DNA from: Puntigrus tetrazona
Taxonomy: Eukaryota; Chordata; Actinopteri; Cypriniformes; Cyprinidae
Assembly: GCF_018831695.1 (NCBI RefSeq)
Contig: NC_056699.1
Location: 929,001-993,000, forward strand
Reading direction: 5' to 3'
DNA length: 64,000 nucleotides
A program made the translations under genes and the position numbers. The notes beneath the pieces are model-generated. The model was not told where the DNA came from and did no database searches. It saw nothing but the letters and a program-made list of their open reading frames with translations. Below are positions 23,100-35,280 of this stretch, in pieces; within the stretch, counting starts at the first letter, position 1; every line of letters begins with the position of its first letter.

Positions 23100-23620
23100 A
23101 AAGCTGTTTATATTTTAAGTTAAAAACACTTTTTGAATTTTATGTTCTGAAGTGGAAATGGATCATTTTTATCCCTCATGGTTTTCATATTTTAAGATTA
23201 AATTCTTGGGGAATGTACACTGGATTTTCACGTAATATGCCAAATGTAGATTTAGGATGGATTTCATATATTCTGATTTGGGTTTTGCATTTTATGATGG
23301 ACAGTCTAAGAGGTTTAAAATTATGGTTGATTTCAACTTTTAACATTACTAACATCGCTCTTGAAAAACGTTTAAATATTACGATGCAGTTCATATTTTA
23401 ACGGTAACTCTCAAGGAAAAAAAGTGTAAATTTTTGATGGATTCCATATTTTAAGAAAAACCCTAGGAGAAAGTCTGAATTCATGAGGGTTTTCATTTTT
23501 AAGATTGAAACTTTATGAATATCGTGAAAGCATTGAGACTTACTGGACCTTACTGGACCTCTTGGAAACAAAGACTTCATTTAAGATTGATTTAATGATA
23601 GATTTAAGATGGTTCGAATT
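23100..23620 (+). repeat. Degenerate short-unit tandem repeat
   Basis: A unit built around GGATTTCATATTTTAAGATT followed by CTTGGGAAAAGTGTA-like sequence recurs with decay near 23178, 23258, 23323, 23381, 23437 and 23486, spaced about 50-80 bases. Short open frames on both strands are by-products. The 10-bp word TTACTGGACC is also directly duplicated near 23540. Confidence 0.6.
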
Positions 23621-23775
23621 GAAAACCTCCTTTGACCTGGCAGCTGAAACATCCTCCATATATTAGACTGTGAGCAGATCCCAGTGAAGTCAGCTTCCGG
23701 CTCCTCAAACTTGATCCCGCACACCTGCTAACTGCTTCATTAGCTCGCGTTACAGTGTGCTCGGAGGCACGTCTG

Positions 23776-24000
23776 TCTGTAATTAACCTATAGCTGGCGT
23801 TTGTGTGATTGTCTGCGAGCGTGTGTGTGAGCGTGAGCTGTAATTAGGCCGCCTTTGACAGCGTGGTGATCATGTGTCAGTAGTTTGAGGCGTGCTGTAA
23901 TTACCGTGTGCATGATCAAGTGTCATGGCTGGCCTGTTCGCTGCGAGTGTGTGTGTGTGTGTGTGTGTGTGTGTTAGAGCGAGGTGCTCAGTAATTAACA
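23776..24000. promoter_or_regulatory. Cluster of four TAATTA sites, candidate enhancer
   Basis: TAATTA, the core of many homeodomain binding sites, occurs at 23780, 23841, 23898 and 23992, each preceded by a similar CTGT- or GCTGTAATTA-like context (for example GAGCTGTAATTAGG, GCTGTAATTACC). The steps are 61, 57 and 94 bp. It may be a cis-regulatory element or a decayed tandem repeat; the function is inferred. Confidence 0.35.
23947..23974. repeat. (GT)n microsatellite
   Basis: About 14 GT units inside the TAATTA cluster. Confidence 0.9.
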
Positions 24001-24454
24001 TCTTTGATCTACTAGAGAGAAAGAGAGAGAGTACTAAAGGAGGAGAAAGTAGGTGAGAGATAGGTAGAACAGGTAGCTCAAGAACACGCACACATTTACT
24101 GCTATATCATGATCACTGGCTTAGTTGAGTTAAATACTGATCTAAAATGTGTTTTTGTACATTTATAATGACGATGATATAGTAATAATAATAATAAAAG
24201 CACTTGCAATAAAATAGTACATTTAGTTCAAATGCATTTCACCTTTACACTGAAAATAATGTGGTGCAAAAAAAAATTCACTCCAATTTATTTTGATTAA
24301 ATATTAAATTCTGAGCTACAAAAATATTAAATAGTATTTTCATGTAAAATGTACTCTATTTTTGTTTTATTTACAACTTTATGATTTTTTTTAATTTAAA
24401 AAATCAAACATTTGTGATTAGGATTTTTATAGGATTTTTTGTCAGTAAGTGTTC
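24001..24454. other. Non-coding, AT-rich
   Basis: Includes a short (AAT)n run at about 24183-24197. No gene. Confidence 0.5.
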
Positions 24455-24790
24455 AAAAAGTTCAAAAAGACATTTTTAATGTTGCAAACGATTTTTATTT
24501 CAAATAATTATTCTTTTGAGCTTTCACTTCACCTGTAATTTCAGAAAAATAAGTGCATCAACAGCACAGCTGTTTTCAACACCCATAATAATCAGAAATG
24601 TTTCTTGAGCAGAAAATCACGGGTCACTGAAGACTGGAGTAATGATGCTGAAAATTCAGCTCTGATCACTGAAATAAATTACTTTTTACTATAAACTCAC
24701 GTAGAAAATATAATAATCTTAAAAATAATTTTTACTGTATTTTCAAATAATTGTAGCCTTGACAAAAGAGACTTTTTATAAAGACAAAAA
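24455..24790 (+). repeat. Interspersed cyprinid-type repeat, copy F
   Basis: Contains CAGAAATGTTTCTTGAGCAG, ACTGAAGACTGGAGTAATGA and GCTGAAAATTCAGCTC. It lacks the TTCTGAAGGATCATG segment, so it carries an internal deletion. Confidence 0.75.
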
Positions 24791-24791
24791 C

Positions 24792-24811
24792 TTATATATA
24801 TATATATATAG
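24792..24811. repeat. (TA)n microsatellite
   Basis: About nine TA units at the end of copy F. Confidence 0.9.
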
Positions 24812-24844
24812 TTGTAACTTCAAAAAAAGAACAAAAAGCTATTA

Positions 24845-24950
24845 AGTACCGTTAAATATTAGTACCATATGTACCTGTAAGGTATGTGCACTTTTGGGGT
24901 GCAAAGGTGGACCGTTTGAAAAAACGCTTGTACCTTTTTTTCTGAGAGCG
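24845..24950. mobile_element. DNA-element fragment ending CTGAGAG
   Basis: Reads AGTACCATATGTACCTGTAA, CAAAGGTGGACCGTTTGAAA and ends TTTTTTTCTGAGAGCG. It is the partner end of a repeat type whose opposite terminus (CACTCTCAGAAA) is seen at 41686. The left end is lost. Confidence 0.6.
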
Positions 24951-25600
24951 ATGGTAAATACGATGCTGACAGTCCGCAGAACAGCCTTAAACTCCATGCA
25001 GTAGTCAGAAACTCTGAATGACCTCTGAAGCTGTGGTCATTCAGTTGTGTTAACTTCTGGTTTCACAACTCGACAACAATCTTGACACAGACTTGACCTC
25101 TAACTGTGTTTATGAGGAAAAACCCAACACTTGTTAACATTGCGGTTGTTTTACTTTAAGATGTCGTGTGTGTGGGGTCTTTACCAGCTACAACCAGGCC
25201 AGAGGCTCCAGTGTCGAGGGCAGCGACCTCTGACCCCATCTAAACCACTGAACCGCGGCTCTAATCGCTGGAGGTCGAGGGGTGCGATTGTTGTAGCTTG
25301 TGGTGCGTCTAAATTTAGATGAAATTAAACACACACACAAGCACGGCTTCAGCCGGTCAGCGTCGGAGCGGTGACTAACGCTAATATGGACTTGGCCGTT
25401 TTGTCCTGAAATGTAAACGAGCAAACTTACTTTAAGAGGAATATAAATAAGCATAAGTGCTTATTAAGGTGATGACAGCATGTGAAGAGTATTTGTTTGT
25501 TTCTCTGGGTGCGTGTGGGGTCAGAGGGTTTGACGAAGGAAAGCAGATAATTGGCCCCTTGTGGATCAGCCCAAGAGCGAGAATAAAACCATTAAGACTC
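24951..25600. other. Single-copy non-coding sequence
   Basis: 25150-25400 is GC-richer. The 63- and 88-codon frames on opposite strands lack domains. Confidence 0.45.
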
Positions 25601-26300
25601 TGAGAATTTTCTTACATTGCTTTTTCTTTTTTAATGCATGTGTTTTTATTATTAAAAAGAAATGGCGTTGTCTGCAAACAGGACACAGTTTGGACGTCTC
25701 GTCATTTTAGAAAAAGCAAAAAAAAAACGAAGAAAAAGGGAAAAATCTTTTTTTTTGGGTGAGAATTCAAATTCAAACGTATTCATTAAATTTATTAAAA
25801 AAATTTATTTTACTATTTGTCATTTTGAATGATCTCATGCACGTTTTTTATTGTAGTTAGATTTAAAAAGGTTTAAAGAAATGTAATTTTATTTATTCAT
25901 TGTTTATTTGCTTGCTTTAGGAAGAACCTTAGATTAGATTAGAATTTAGCAGTATAAAAATTTTGATTTTTGTCCCGTCCCCACAAATGTAAATCATATA
26001 GCATTGTCATATCATATTTAATCATATTCAGTAATGTGATTTCTTGAATTGATTCATATTAATACAAAAAACAATCAACTAATTTATTTCAATTGCCAAA
26101 AATCCCAATTTCTCATATCATTTAACAAGGCCACTGTAAGAAAAATGATCAAATAATTGATCGGATAAATGCATTTTTTATTATTTATTGTGAATATGTT
26201 TAATATTAACATAAGCATCTCCTGATAACATATGCCTCATCATCTGCTGAGGGTTTCGCCTGTTATGTAGCCTGTTATGGAAAGTGGTGCAATAAATAAA
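25601..26300. other. AT-rich non-coding sequence
   Basis: Poly-A and poly-T runs near 25717 and 25750; no gene. Confidence 0.5.
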
Positions 26301-26309
26301 CTAAGCAAT

Positions 26310-26770
26310 AGAGTTTTATTAGCGGCGCAGCGGGAGCCGTTCAGATCCTCTCTGATGTTACACACGCTGCTGTGGGACTCTTAGGGGTCGCTAACGTTTC
26401 CTCCTAACGGGGAGTTAATGATCGGACGGCCCCCGATGGATCTGCCCGCTGCTTCCAGAGAGCAACAAATCCATCATCTTCATCAGCGTTAGGTTTTAAA
26501 CCTGTCACCTGCTGAACGGCGTTACATCAACGGAGCCCGCCCGCCGCAGTAAAAATGGCCGTCTGACTCGTTATTATACAATTCTTTTATGACACCTAAC
26601 GCTGAAAATGGTCGCAAACTCCAGGATTTGTAAAAGATAAATGGGCAATTTACAGTGTTTATTAGAGGAGGAAGATGCGTTAGATGCTTCATTAAAAATG
26701 GAGGGGAAAACGGTGTTCTTTTCTTTTCACAGCAGGTGAATCATCTAGAGAAACAGCTGACAGGGCGCCG
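26310..26770. other. GC-richer single-copy block, candidate conserved element
   Basis: A sharply bounded block within AT-rich flanks, with GC-rich parts (GGACGGCCCCCGATGGATCT, GAGCCCGCCCGCCGCAG) and TAAT-bearing parts (GGGGAGTTAATGATCGG, TCGTTATTATACAATTC). No sustained coding frame is evident. Composition suggests a conserved non-coding element; this is inference. Confidence 0.3.
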
Positions 26771-27164
26771 TAAAAAACTGAATAAGCTAATTAATAAGTC
26801 AAATGAGATAGCCTAGTCGTGTCTTCTAGACAACAATGAAGTTAATTGGAGAGCACATTGAAGGTTTTTTGGTCAAAAAAACACTTTAATTTTCTTCTAA
26901 TATTTACTTTCACCTTATTTGTTTAACGACTCCGAAGCGATTTGTTCAACGATTCGTTTTTCCGAACCCCTGCTGTGGCTGATTTCATTTAAAGCAGTGT
27001 TTTGTGTCTTTTAAGATTGCAAAAGCAGCACCTAGCGGCAAAGAACGAATTATCGTTTTCATTCAGACCCTCGCGGAAAGATCAGTGAAGTTGGTGGTAA
27101 TATGCTAATGTTTGATGGGCCGTAAAATAACTCCCCAGCTGATATTTGGTTACATTTTTGTTAC
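26771..27164. other. Non-coding sequence, nothing recognised
   Basis: Single-copy sequence between the GC-richer block and the next repeat. Confidence 0.45.
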
Positions 27165-27380
27165 GATGTCAGGTGAACTAAATTCTACATAAATTCATGT
27201 CCAATACAGACGTCATCTAACGTTGAGATTTGTAGTTTTTAGGCTGTGCGACCGAAATCCAACGTCAAGTCAAACTGACGTCAAATACTCACATCAACCC
27301 AATTTTCATTTTTAATAGAAATACAATGTCTGTCCGATGTCATGTCCAACAGCAATCTGACATTATATAGACGTCGTTTC
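27165..27380. repeat. Degenerate GACGTCA-type repeat
   Basis: Recurrent words CAGACGTCATCTAACGTTG, CAACGTCAAGTCAAACTGAC, GTCCGATGTCATGTCCAAC and ATATAGACGTCG indicate a decayed short-unit tandem repeat rich in ACGTC/GACGT. Confidence 0.5.
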
Positions 27381-28689
27381 AGTGATTCAGAGTCGGCTCT
27401 TTATTTTAGGAGACAATAACTATATTCACAGTTCAGTTTCACATTTAAAACTTTGCATGATGTTTTCATTCACTTCACACGCTGCGTTAAAAAGCTTGTT
27501 AATAATTTTGGCAATGTTCAGTCTGAAACTGAAATGCGATCAACAAGGCCTACGCTCAGTCAGTTCCAAAAAGAAACACAAAACCTGTACTAATTGAAAG
27601 AAACACGTGGACACAATTTAGTAACGCAGTAACTAGCATCCTCTCTGAATCTAAACGACACGAAAACAGCACGATGGTTAAATGAGCAACTTTTGAGCAA
27701 CCTATCTCTGCAACTTGCTAACGTTTTGAAAGTTTCCGTTACTTCTCGCATGTAAACGTTTTGTATTTTTTGGTATTTGTTCGTTTTCTCTTTTATTTAG
27801 CATCTTTTAATTACCGGCGTGTGTCAGCGCTGGGCGCTCTTGCAGTAGTTCATGCATGGCTGTGTGATTTTAAGGCTCTGATGGGCTGACACGCAGAAGA
27901 GGGGTCAGAACCCTCTGTCACGCCGTTTGCCTCGTATACTCGACTAATTAGCAGATTCAACACCATCGATAACACTCAGTTCATTAATTACTGCCAGCTG
28001 TTGTGGAGTCGTATGCAGCGATGAGCAGAAGATGCGCTGGGGGTCTGTGAATTGATCGTGAAGACAGATGCAGTTTAATTGAGATAGAGGCGCAATGCAT
28101 TTCTTAAAGACCTTTGTAATGATCAGAGATTATTGGGTTTGTTAGCTGTAGGTTGTGAGTATATTGGGGGGGTATTTGCATTTATTTATTTGTTTTGGGA
28201 AGGAAAATGGGGATAACGGTTTGAAAGCGGCCGAATGATGTCTTAGACACAACAACCCAGAACACCCTAGCAACTACGTAGTAATACATTAAAAACACCC
28301 CAAACTACCCAGAGCATTTTGCATATATTTTTTATTGATTGGAGGGGTTTCTGACTGCTTTTGTCTTTGTTTTCTAATACGCTTTTAGAATGTCTATTCT
28401 TCATTAAAACTGATATTTAACAAAAAAGTTTGTGCTTATCATATTTTGTTTATTAGAGTGAGGATAATCAGAGTATGTGCATATAATATCTAAACCGCAT
28501 AATCCTTCAGAGGATCCCAAGACTTCTCGCTTTCTATTAAGCAAGATCCTTTTTATTCCTGTAATAATTTTGTCCTCCACTGTTGTCAGATTTCTTCCTC
28601 CGCTTGGTAATCATGTCACTACCAGAGCAAGCTCCTGATTGGTTAAAGCAGATTTCTTCAACTCACACGAATCACATGTTTATGCGTCA
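27381..28689. other. Single-copy non-coding sequence
   Basis: 27800-28110 is GC-richer and carries TAAT words (CGACTAATTAGCAGATTC, GTTCATTAATTACTGCC) and could be a conserved element. No exon is recognised. Confidence 0.4.
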
Positions 28690-28835
28690 AACGCCTGAAA
28701 TTCTCAATTCGCATCTAATCTAATCGCACCTTTGTGTTTAACAATTCTGTTCAAATCTCAGAATTTTGACTTTACATCTCACAATTCCTTACATCTTTAA
28801 GGAATTGTGAATTTATATCTTTTTTTCTCTGATTA
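28690..28835. repeat. Degenerate CTCAGAATTTTGAC repeat
   Basis: Words AATCTCAGAATTTTGACTTT, ACATCTCACAATTCCTTAC and GGAATTGTGAATTTATATC match a short-unit repeat also present at 31640-31930. Confidence 0.5.
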
Positions 28836-29128
28836 ATTAAGTTTGTAGCTAGTTTTTATTTATAACTGACGATATACAAATTTGTACAAAAGTTGTAATG
28901 ACCTTTTTAATATTTTCATCGACTGCCAGAAACAAGCTTCCATAACAAACAGATGTGTTTTCATAAATCTTTACGTATCACGAAGTAATCCAAAAGTCAA
29001 AAAGTAATTTTTTATGTTTAATTATTCTTAAAATTGTACTTGCGTCCTTGTGTCCCCGTGCTGCATGTTTATAAAGTAATTGTAATCCCATGGTACTTTT
29101 TTTGGACTAAATCAGCCCAGGTGTGTTT
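28836..29128. other. Non-coding sequence, nothing recognised
   Basis: AT-biased sequence up to the first GT tract of the microsatellite cluster. Confidence 0.5.
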
Positions 29129-29129
29129 C

Positions 29130-29184
<55 letters not shown>
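29129..29184. repeat. (GT)n microsatellite
   Basis: About 27 uninterrupted GT units; first of the cluster that runs to 32386. Confidence 0.95.
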
Positions 29185-29186
<2 letters not shown>

Positions 29187-29336
29187 CTTCTTCGTAGGGA
29201 GTGTGTGGTGAGTCGTCTGCTAAATACATTTACTGGAATGATGAGAAATGTGTGTGAAAACATTCACATCTGTCTGCAAGAGTCTCCATTTAGTGTTGTC
29301 CCTCACATACGCTCAGAGAAACTTGAGTGCTGCTCT

Positions 29337-29338
<2 letters not shown>

Positions 29339-29372
<34 letters not shown>
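29339..29372. repeat. (CA)n microsatellite
   Basis: About 17 CA units in the orientation opposite to the GT tract 150 bp upstream. Confidence 0.95.
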
Positions 29373-29375
<3 letters not shown>

Positions 29376-29428
29376 AAACAGACAGACGTTAAACAACACT
29401 CTTACAGTCTAAACACCCTCTGCGACAA

Positions 29429-29448
29429 ACACACACACACACACACAG
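29429..29448. repeat. (CA)n microsatellite
   Basis: About 10 CA units. Confidence 0.9.
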
Positions 29449-29663
29449 TCATCTTGTGTTTTCAAGGCCTTGATTCTGTGATGGTTTGAGAGATTGGTCT
29501 CTCCGTCAGCCGGTGTCTCATCACACACATCTGCTCCGGCGTAGCTCAGTGATCGCTCATCACCGACATCATCCAGCAGCAGTTAAAACGCATATCACAC
29601 ACACAACGTCTGTGTGTGTCTGTCATGGCAAGCATGACAGAGAAGGCAAGGTATTTGTGTGCT

Positions 29664-29667
<4 letters not shown>

Positions 29668-29695
<28 letters not shown>
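29668..29695. repeat. (GT)n microsatellite
   Basis: About 14 GT units. Confidence 0.95.
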
Positions 29696-30468
29696 CCGCT
29701 TCTGGGTGACCTTCTGTCGTAAGAAGCTCTATTTTGATGAAACGCGAGGTGTTTTGCACAGACACCGTGACGTGTTTTGGACAGAAACTGTATTTGAAAA
29801 GAAAATATAGTGATAATTAGACATAATATATAATGAAATTGCTGATGCTGCGAAGTTGTTTCAGATGTGGAGGAAGTTTCATTTTGATGAAACAATATGA
29901 AGCCAGACATTCACTGATGAATCATTCAGAACGAGACCAGGAACATTTAAATTAATACATTGTGAATACATTTAAATGAATCGACTGATGTTTGCACAAT
30001 TTGATTCAGATCCGAAGATTGATTAGAATCAATCAGTTTAAATCAACATTACTTTACTATCCTCAATATAATATTGTAGTATTTGTAGTATTGAAGTTTT
30101 CATCCTAATTTAAAAATATGCGTTTTTAAATACAGCTACTTAGTTTTCATTCCACTTTATTGCTGTTTATTAAATTCATATTTTAATGAAACTGAAATCA
30201 AATAAAATCTTTTCAAAAATTTGCTGAACAATTATTATATCGCACGTAACATTAATGTGTGTATAACTTAAAAAAGTTATTAATTTTGCTCTAAATATGG
30301 CCTGGACAGGTTCTCGACAAGTTTAATGATTCACCCACGTACTCCGTCTGAAACAAAAGATGTGTTTTGATGATTTTGTGGCAGGAAATACCTGACTTCA
30401 CCAGCCTGTCTGGGTTAAACGCCTCACGTGTAATCATATCATTCTTCCTTTCAGGAATGAAGCGCGTT
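29696..30468. other. Non-coding, AT-rich
   Basis: No gene or recognised repeat. A 95-codon minus frame at 29623-29910 starts outside the CA tract and runs into it; it is rejected as coding. Confidence 0.5.
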
Positions 30469-31109
<641 letters not shown>

Positions 31110-31402
31110 ATGATTATATGTTGATGGGTCAGTGGTCAGAAATGCTGCCGTGTCCCGGGGGTCTCAGTGACTCATGGATGTTTGGGGATCAAAGCGATGC
31201 CGTTGTCTTTGTTTCGAGCACAAAGCACCGGCTCTTTCTACTTTCTCCTCCTGTTGCTTCACCTGGTGTCATGTTTCACTGACTGCTGGGCTCAATGCCA
31301 AACAATGACAGTTATGAACATTACCGTAGTACTTACATACAGAAAGATATGCGCTGTTTCTCTCTGTCTTTAATCTTTCATTCTTTCATTGTCATGTTTG
31401 CT

Positions 31403-31403
<1 letters not shown>

Positions 31404-31461
<58 letters not shown>
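31404..31461. repeat. (CA)n microsatellite
   Basis: About 28 CA units, opposite in orientation to the giant GT tract 300 bp upstream. Confidence 0.95.
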
Positions 31462-31464
<3 letters not shown>

Positions 31465-31639
31465 TTGCTCATCTTGTTAAGCTATTCTTGGTAATCGGTC
31501 ACAGAACCGACCTCCTGCTGCTCTACATAAAATAGAGCGGCCTGAAAGTATGGAAGCCATTTGTGTCATGACATAGAAAAGATGACTGTGACTTTTATGC
31601 ACTTTTTTTCCCTTGCAGTTGCTCGAGTTTCTCACATTT

Positions 31640-31930
31640 CGGAATTTGTTTTCTCTAATGTCCAATAAAAGTCAGAACTGTGACTTTTTCTTGCGATCCT
31701 GAATTTATATCTTAAAACTGAGGCTTTTATTTTTCTTTGAATTCTGAGTTTGTCACAATTCTTTGTTTTTTACACCACAATTTGAAATAGGTAAAAAGCA
31801 AAAAAAATAATAATGTATCTTGCATTTTTATCTTGCAATTTTTCTCTGAATCCTGAGTTTCTGAGGTCATTTTAACCTTTTAAACTTTCATTTCTGTTTC
31901 ATCTCAAAATTTATACCCTTCTGATTTTTT
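31640..31930. repeat. Degenerate AATTCTGAGTTT repeat
   Basis: Recurrent GTCAGAACTGTGACTTTTTC, CCTGAATTTATATCTTA, GAATTCTGAGTTTGTCACAA and CCTGAGTTTCTGAGGTC form a decayed tandem of a ~20-base unit, as at 28690. Confidence 0.55.
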
Positions 31931-32342
31931 TTTATCTTGTGGCAGAATCCATGTAAAAGAATATTAAACACTTAAGTCATAAAAATGATCAAATCAAGTG
32001 TGATTAACTGAACAGAAAGATTCACAAAAACAAATAGAACATGTTTGTTTTTGGTTAAAATCATGCTATGATGATTTTCTCCACCTGTGCTCCTCTTCAA
32101 GACACATGTGAACATGAGGAGAACTAACTTCATAAATCCACTAAAAATCACTAAAACACCAGCTGATCCAAAGGTGGCATCGAAACACTTTAAGTGTGAC
32201 TTAAGTGTTTCAGATACATTTTAACGCTCCATGTTTTATTAACTGAAGATTCCTGTCATGCTCTGTTAAACCGCATCACAGTCAGGTACTGTCTGCCAAC
32301 GCAGCCCTGGGATGTTTTCCCTATTACGTTTCACTCTCACAC

Positions 32343-32346
<4 letters not shown>
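31931..32346. other. Non-coding sequence with a perfect-looking hairpin
   Basis: An inverted repeat at 32182-32211 (GAAACACTTTAAGT / ACTTAAGTGTTTC with a 3-base loop). No gene. Confidence 0.5.

Positions 32347-32386
<40 letters not shown>
32347..32386. repeat. (GT)n microsatellite
   Basis: About 19 GT units; last of the 29-32.4 kb cluster. Confidence 0.95.
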
Positions 32387-32387
<1 letters not shown>

Positions 32388-32599
32388 CCATTCCAATACC
32401 TCAATTGCATTTTTTAGTGTGTACAGCAGCAGTGAAAATAAAATCCTCAAATAAACAGATTTTTATCACTCTATATCAGGGTTACGGTTAAATGCCATAG
32501 TTTTTTTCCTTTTTTTTCCCCTCGTAACCAGCTGTGTTTCAGGAATATCTGTTTGCGTTTACTGAATGCATGAGATTTCTTGACTATTTTTAACACGCA
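32387..32599. other. Non-coding sequence
   Basis: T-runs near 32501-32518; nothing else noted. Confidence 0.5.
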
Positions 32600-32831
32600 T
32601 GCATTACTTTGCTGCATCACGGTTTCCACAAAAACGCATTACAGTTGAACACATATTAACGCAGAAAACAGCTATTTGAAATTGTAAAAATCTTTCACAA
32701 TTTTTACTGTATTTTTGATCAAATAAATCGTCGGTGAGACATTAAAATAATAAACAAAACACACACAAATCCAACCAACCCCAAACTTTTAATGCAAATG
32801 CTTGATTCCAGTAAAAGTATTTTTCCAGTAA
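32600..32831 (+). repeat. Interspersed cyprinid-type repeat, copy G
   Basis: Only the 3' part of the family is kept: GAACACATATTAACGCAGAA, TTTCACAATTTTTACTGTAT, TTTGATCAAATAAATCGTCG and an ACCCCAAACTTTTAATG end. Confidence 0.7.
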
Positions 32832-32839
32832 AAATATCT

Positions 32840-33128
32840 GGTTACTCTTTATTTCAGTAGTCCACTTTACACTTTATACCAAGAGTAAGCATTTTTGCAA
32901 GCACATGTCTAGCAGTCATTAGAGTTTTAGTAGACTGTCTGTTTAATAACTTCTAACACTTTATTTTGACGGGTCTGCAACATACTACGTACTATCAGAA
33001 ACTTGTTCTGCTAACCCTAAACCCTACTCTGAGAGTCAGTAGACAGGTTATTGCAAATGACGTGTGGTTACAAAGCTACTTATAGTTAGTAGAATGTATA
33101 AAGTGGACTATCAAAATAAAGTGTAACC
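32840..33128. mobile_element. Non-autonomous hAT-like element with 8-bp target-site duplication
   Basis: A 289-bp element. Its left end GGTTACTCTTTATTTCAGTA is an inverted copy of the right end, whose reverse complement reads GGTTACACTTTATTTTGATA. The inverted similarity continues through AGTCCACTTTA. AAATATCT is present immediately outside both ends (32832-32839 and 33129-33136), giving an exact 8-bp direct repeat, which is the hallmark target-site duplication of hAT-superfamily transposons. There is no transposase; it is a MITE-type element mobilised in trans. A 5' GGTTAC end is atypical for hAT, so the superfamily call rests mainly on the duplication length. Confidence 0.8.
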
Positions 33129-33136
33129 AAATATCT

Positions 33137-35280
33137 TACTCACATTTGCAGTTACTGATTAAATCAAACCTCTAACATTAAGTACGATGAGTACGATTGG
33201 TTTTTTTGCCGTGCAATTGTTGCACAGCGGATTGTTTAGTCATTCTAGTGTAGTCATAGTCATCTTTATCCAGCAGTGGTTTATTGTCAGTTGTGTATAA
33301 GAGGCAGATTGTTGGTCGCCGTCATGTGAAAGAGCAGAGGGTGTTGGACTGACAGGAACAGAGGTCGTCTGGGAGGGGAGTTCTCACAGTTTGTCTGTCT
33401 GGGATGCTGTTTGAGTCCTGACTCATCCTCCTCCGGCTCTGGGAATGTCAGCAGGTGTTTGGAGGATCTCCGAATGCATGCATAGCCCTCCGCGTCCCAC
33501 CCCCGCAGCACAGAGAAATCGCTTTAATATCTCCGTTGATTTTGAGATGAACCGGAGGGCGAACGGACGCGTTTGCTGCCGTCCATAACGCTTTCACATT
33601 CAGACAGCACTCCTCTAGCTGCTGAACTCCCGGCATGCGGTGACTCAGGGTTTAATAATTATGTTCATCATGACGATCTACAGGAAGAAAAATGCAAGGA
33701 AAGTCCCTGTTTTTATCTCTTCACCTCAACTGCGGGGAAAAGAAGCGTAGCTGTGAGAAAAGAAAAAAGTCCTTTATAAAGAACTATTAAATGCATGATT
33801 TTCTCTTTACTGTAATATAAAATGAGTCAAATTCACTAAACAGTTTTAAACTAACCATAGTTAGTAAATTTCACATTTAATTACAAAGAAATGACAAATA
33901 ATACATTAAATTAAACAATATATTTTAAATATATTGCCTAAAATATTATTTTCTTGTAAAACTTACTCCAGTACCCTTTAATTAAACCTGAACATAATTA
34001 TTATAGCAATAATATTTTTTTATTTACAGTAACATTTGAGTTTATTTTGATTTTCTACTGAATTTCATTCAGTTCTCATTCTTCTAAATCATTCTTTCTG
34101 AACAAATTACATTTTTATTACTTGAATCATCATGCATTTAAAAAAAAAAAAGTACAACAAAGAAGAACACATTGCATAAATTGTAAGGAATATTTATTTA
34201 TAAACAGACAATTTTAAAATAATTTTGAATGTTCTTGCATTACAATAACTGTCTTAACATTTGATATTAGTTTGTGTTGACTTTGTGGTGACAGAAAACA
34301 AACTCTAACCTGAAATCTGAAACCTTTAAATTCAGGGGAAGTATTTAAGCAGTGCAAAACTCAGTATAGTACCCACGTGCAGTAATGATAACTGTAACCA
34401 TGCATGAAAAGATTAGAGGTTTAGTAAGTTAAGCACGGTTTGGGGACTCCACTGATGTTTTTCTCAGGGATGAGGATATGCGCTTCCAGGATGCGGCACG
34501 ATGTGTTGCCGTGGGAACACAGCAGGAGGCGTGTGTGTAGGACAGCTGTGCGTTCTAGACATCGAATACAATAAATAAATAACAGATAGACAGCCCTCCT
34601 ACTCACCGCTCGCGGCTCTGCTAGACATCGTTAAGACACGAATGTTTCTAACCTCGTATTTAAGTAGAAGAACCCTGGACTTTAAAGTGCATCCCAAAAC
34701 TCTACCAGAAGTAATCCTAGACACACATCCCGTGATTTAGGAGTTCTGGACAAACGGCATTTCTAAACTTCTAAATAGTTGTAGTAGAGCAGAGTAGAGT
34801 AGTTTGTGATTCACAGCTCGTTTACACGTCGCTCTTCAAAATAAAGCTTCTTCTGGGGTCCTTTTCGAAACCTTTCAGACTCAGAATCTTCATCTTGGGT
34901 CAGATTCACGAAAAGTACCTGAGAATAAAGTTGTTTCAGCATAACACGTGAATATTACTACTGCAAAGCATGTGCACACCAGTGATGCATCATTTGCATA
35001 TTACATATTTAAATACATATTTAAATTTAAATAAACCAGAAAATTTGGAATTAAAAAGTTTGCGATCTTTTATGTAATCAATGAGCTAAGTAGGGCTTTG
35101 TAAATTTGAATATTTTAACAAACTGTATACATATTCTTTCTCAAGTAGCCCACCTTTGATCGAGAACCAAACCCAGTTCTTGGTGTCACGACAGGTTCTT
35201 CAGATCACTTTATTGGTTCCAAGTCTGGAATCACGGAACTTAAAATGTTCCTGCACTGCGCCTTTCTAGCCATTGTTTCT
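33137..35280. other. Non-coding sequence
   Basis: 33290-33780 is GC-richer, with open frames on both strands that lack domains. 33790-34270 is AT-rich. Nothing gene-like is recognised. Confidence 0.45.
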
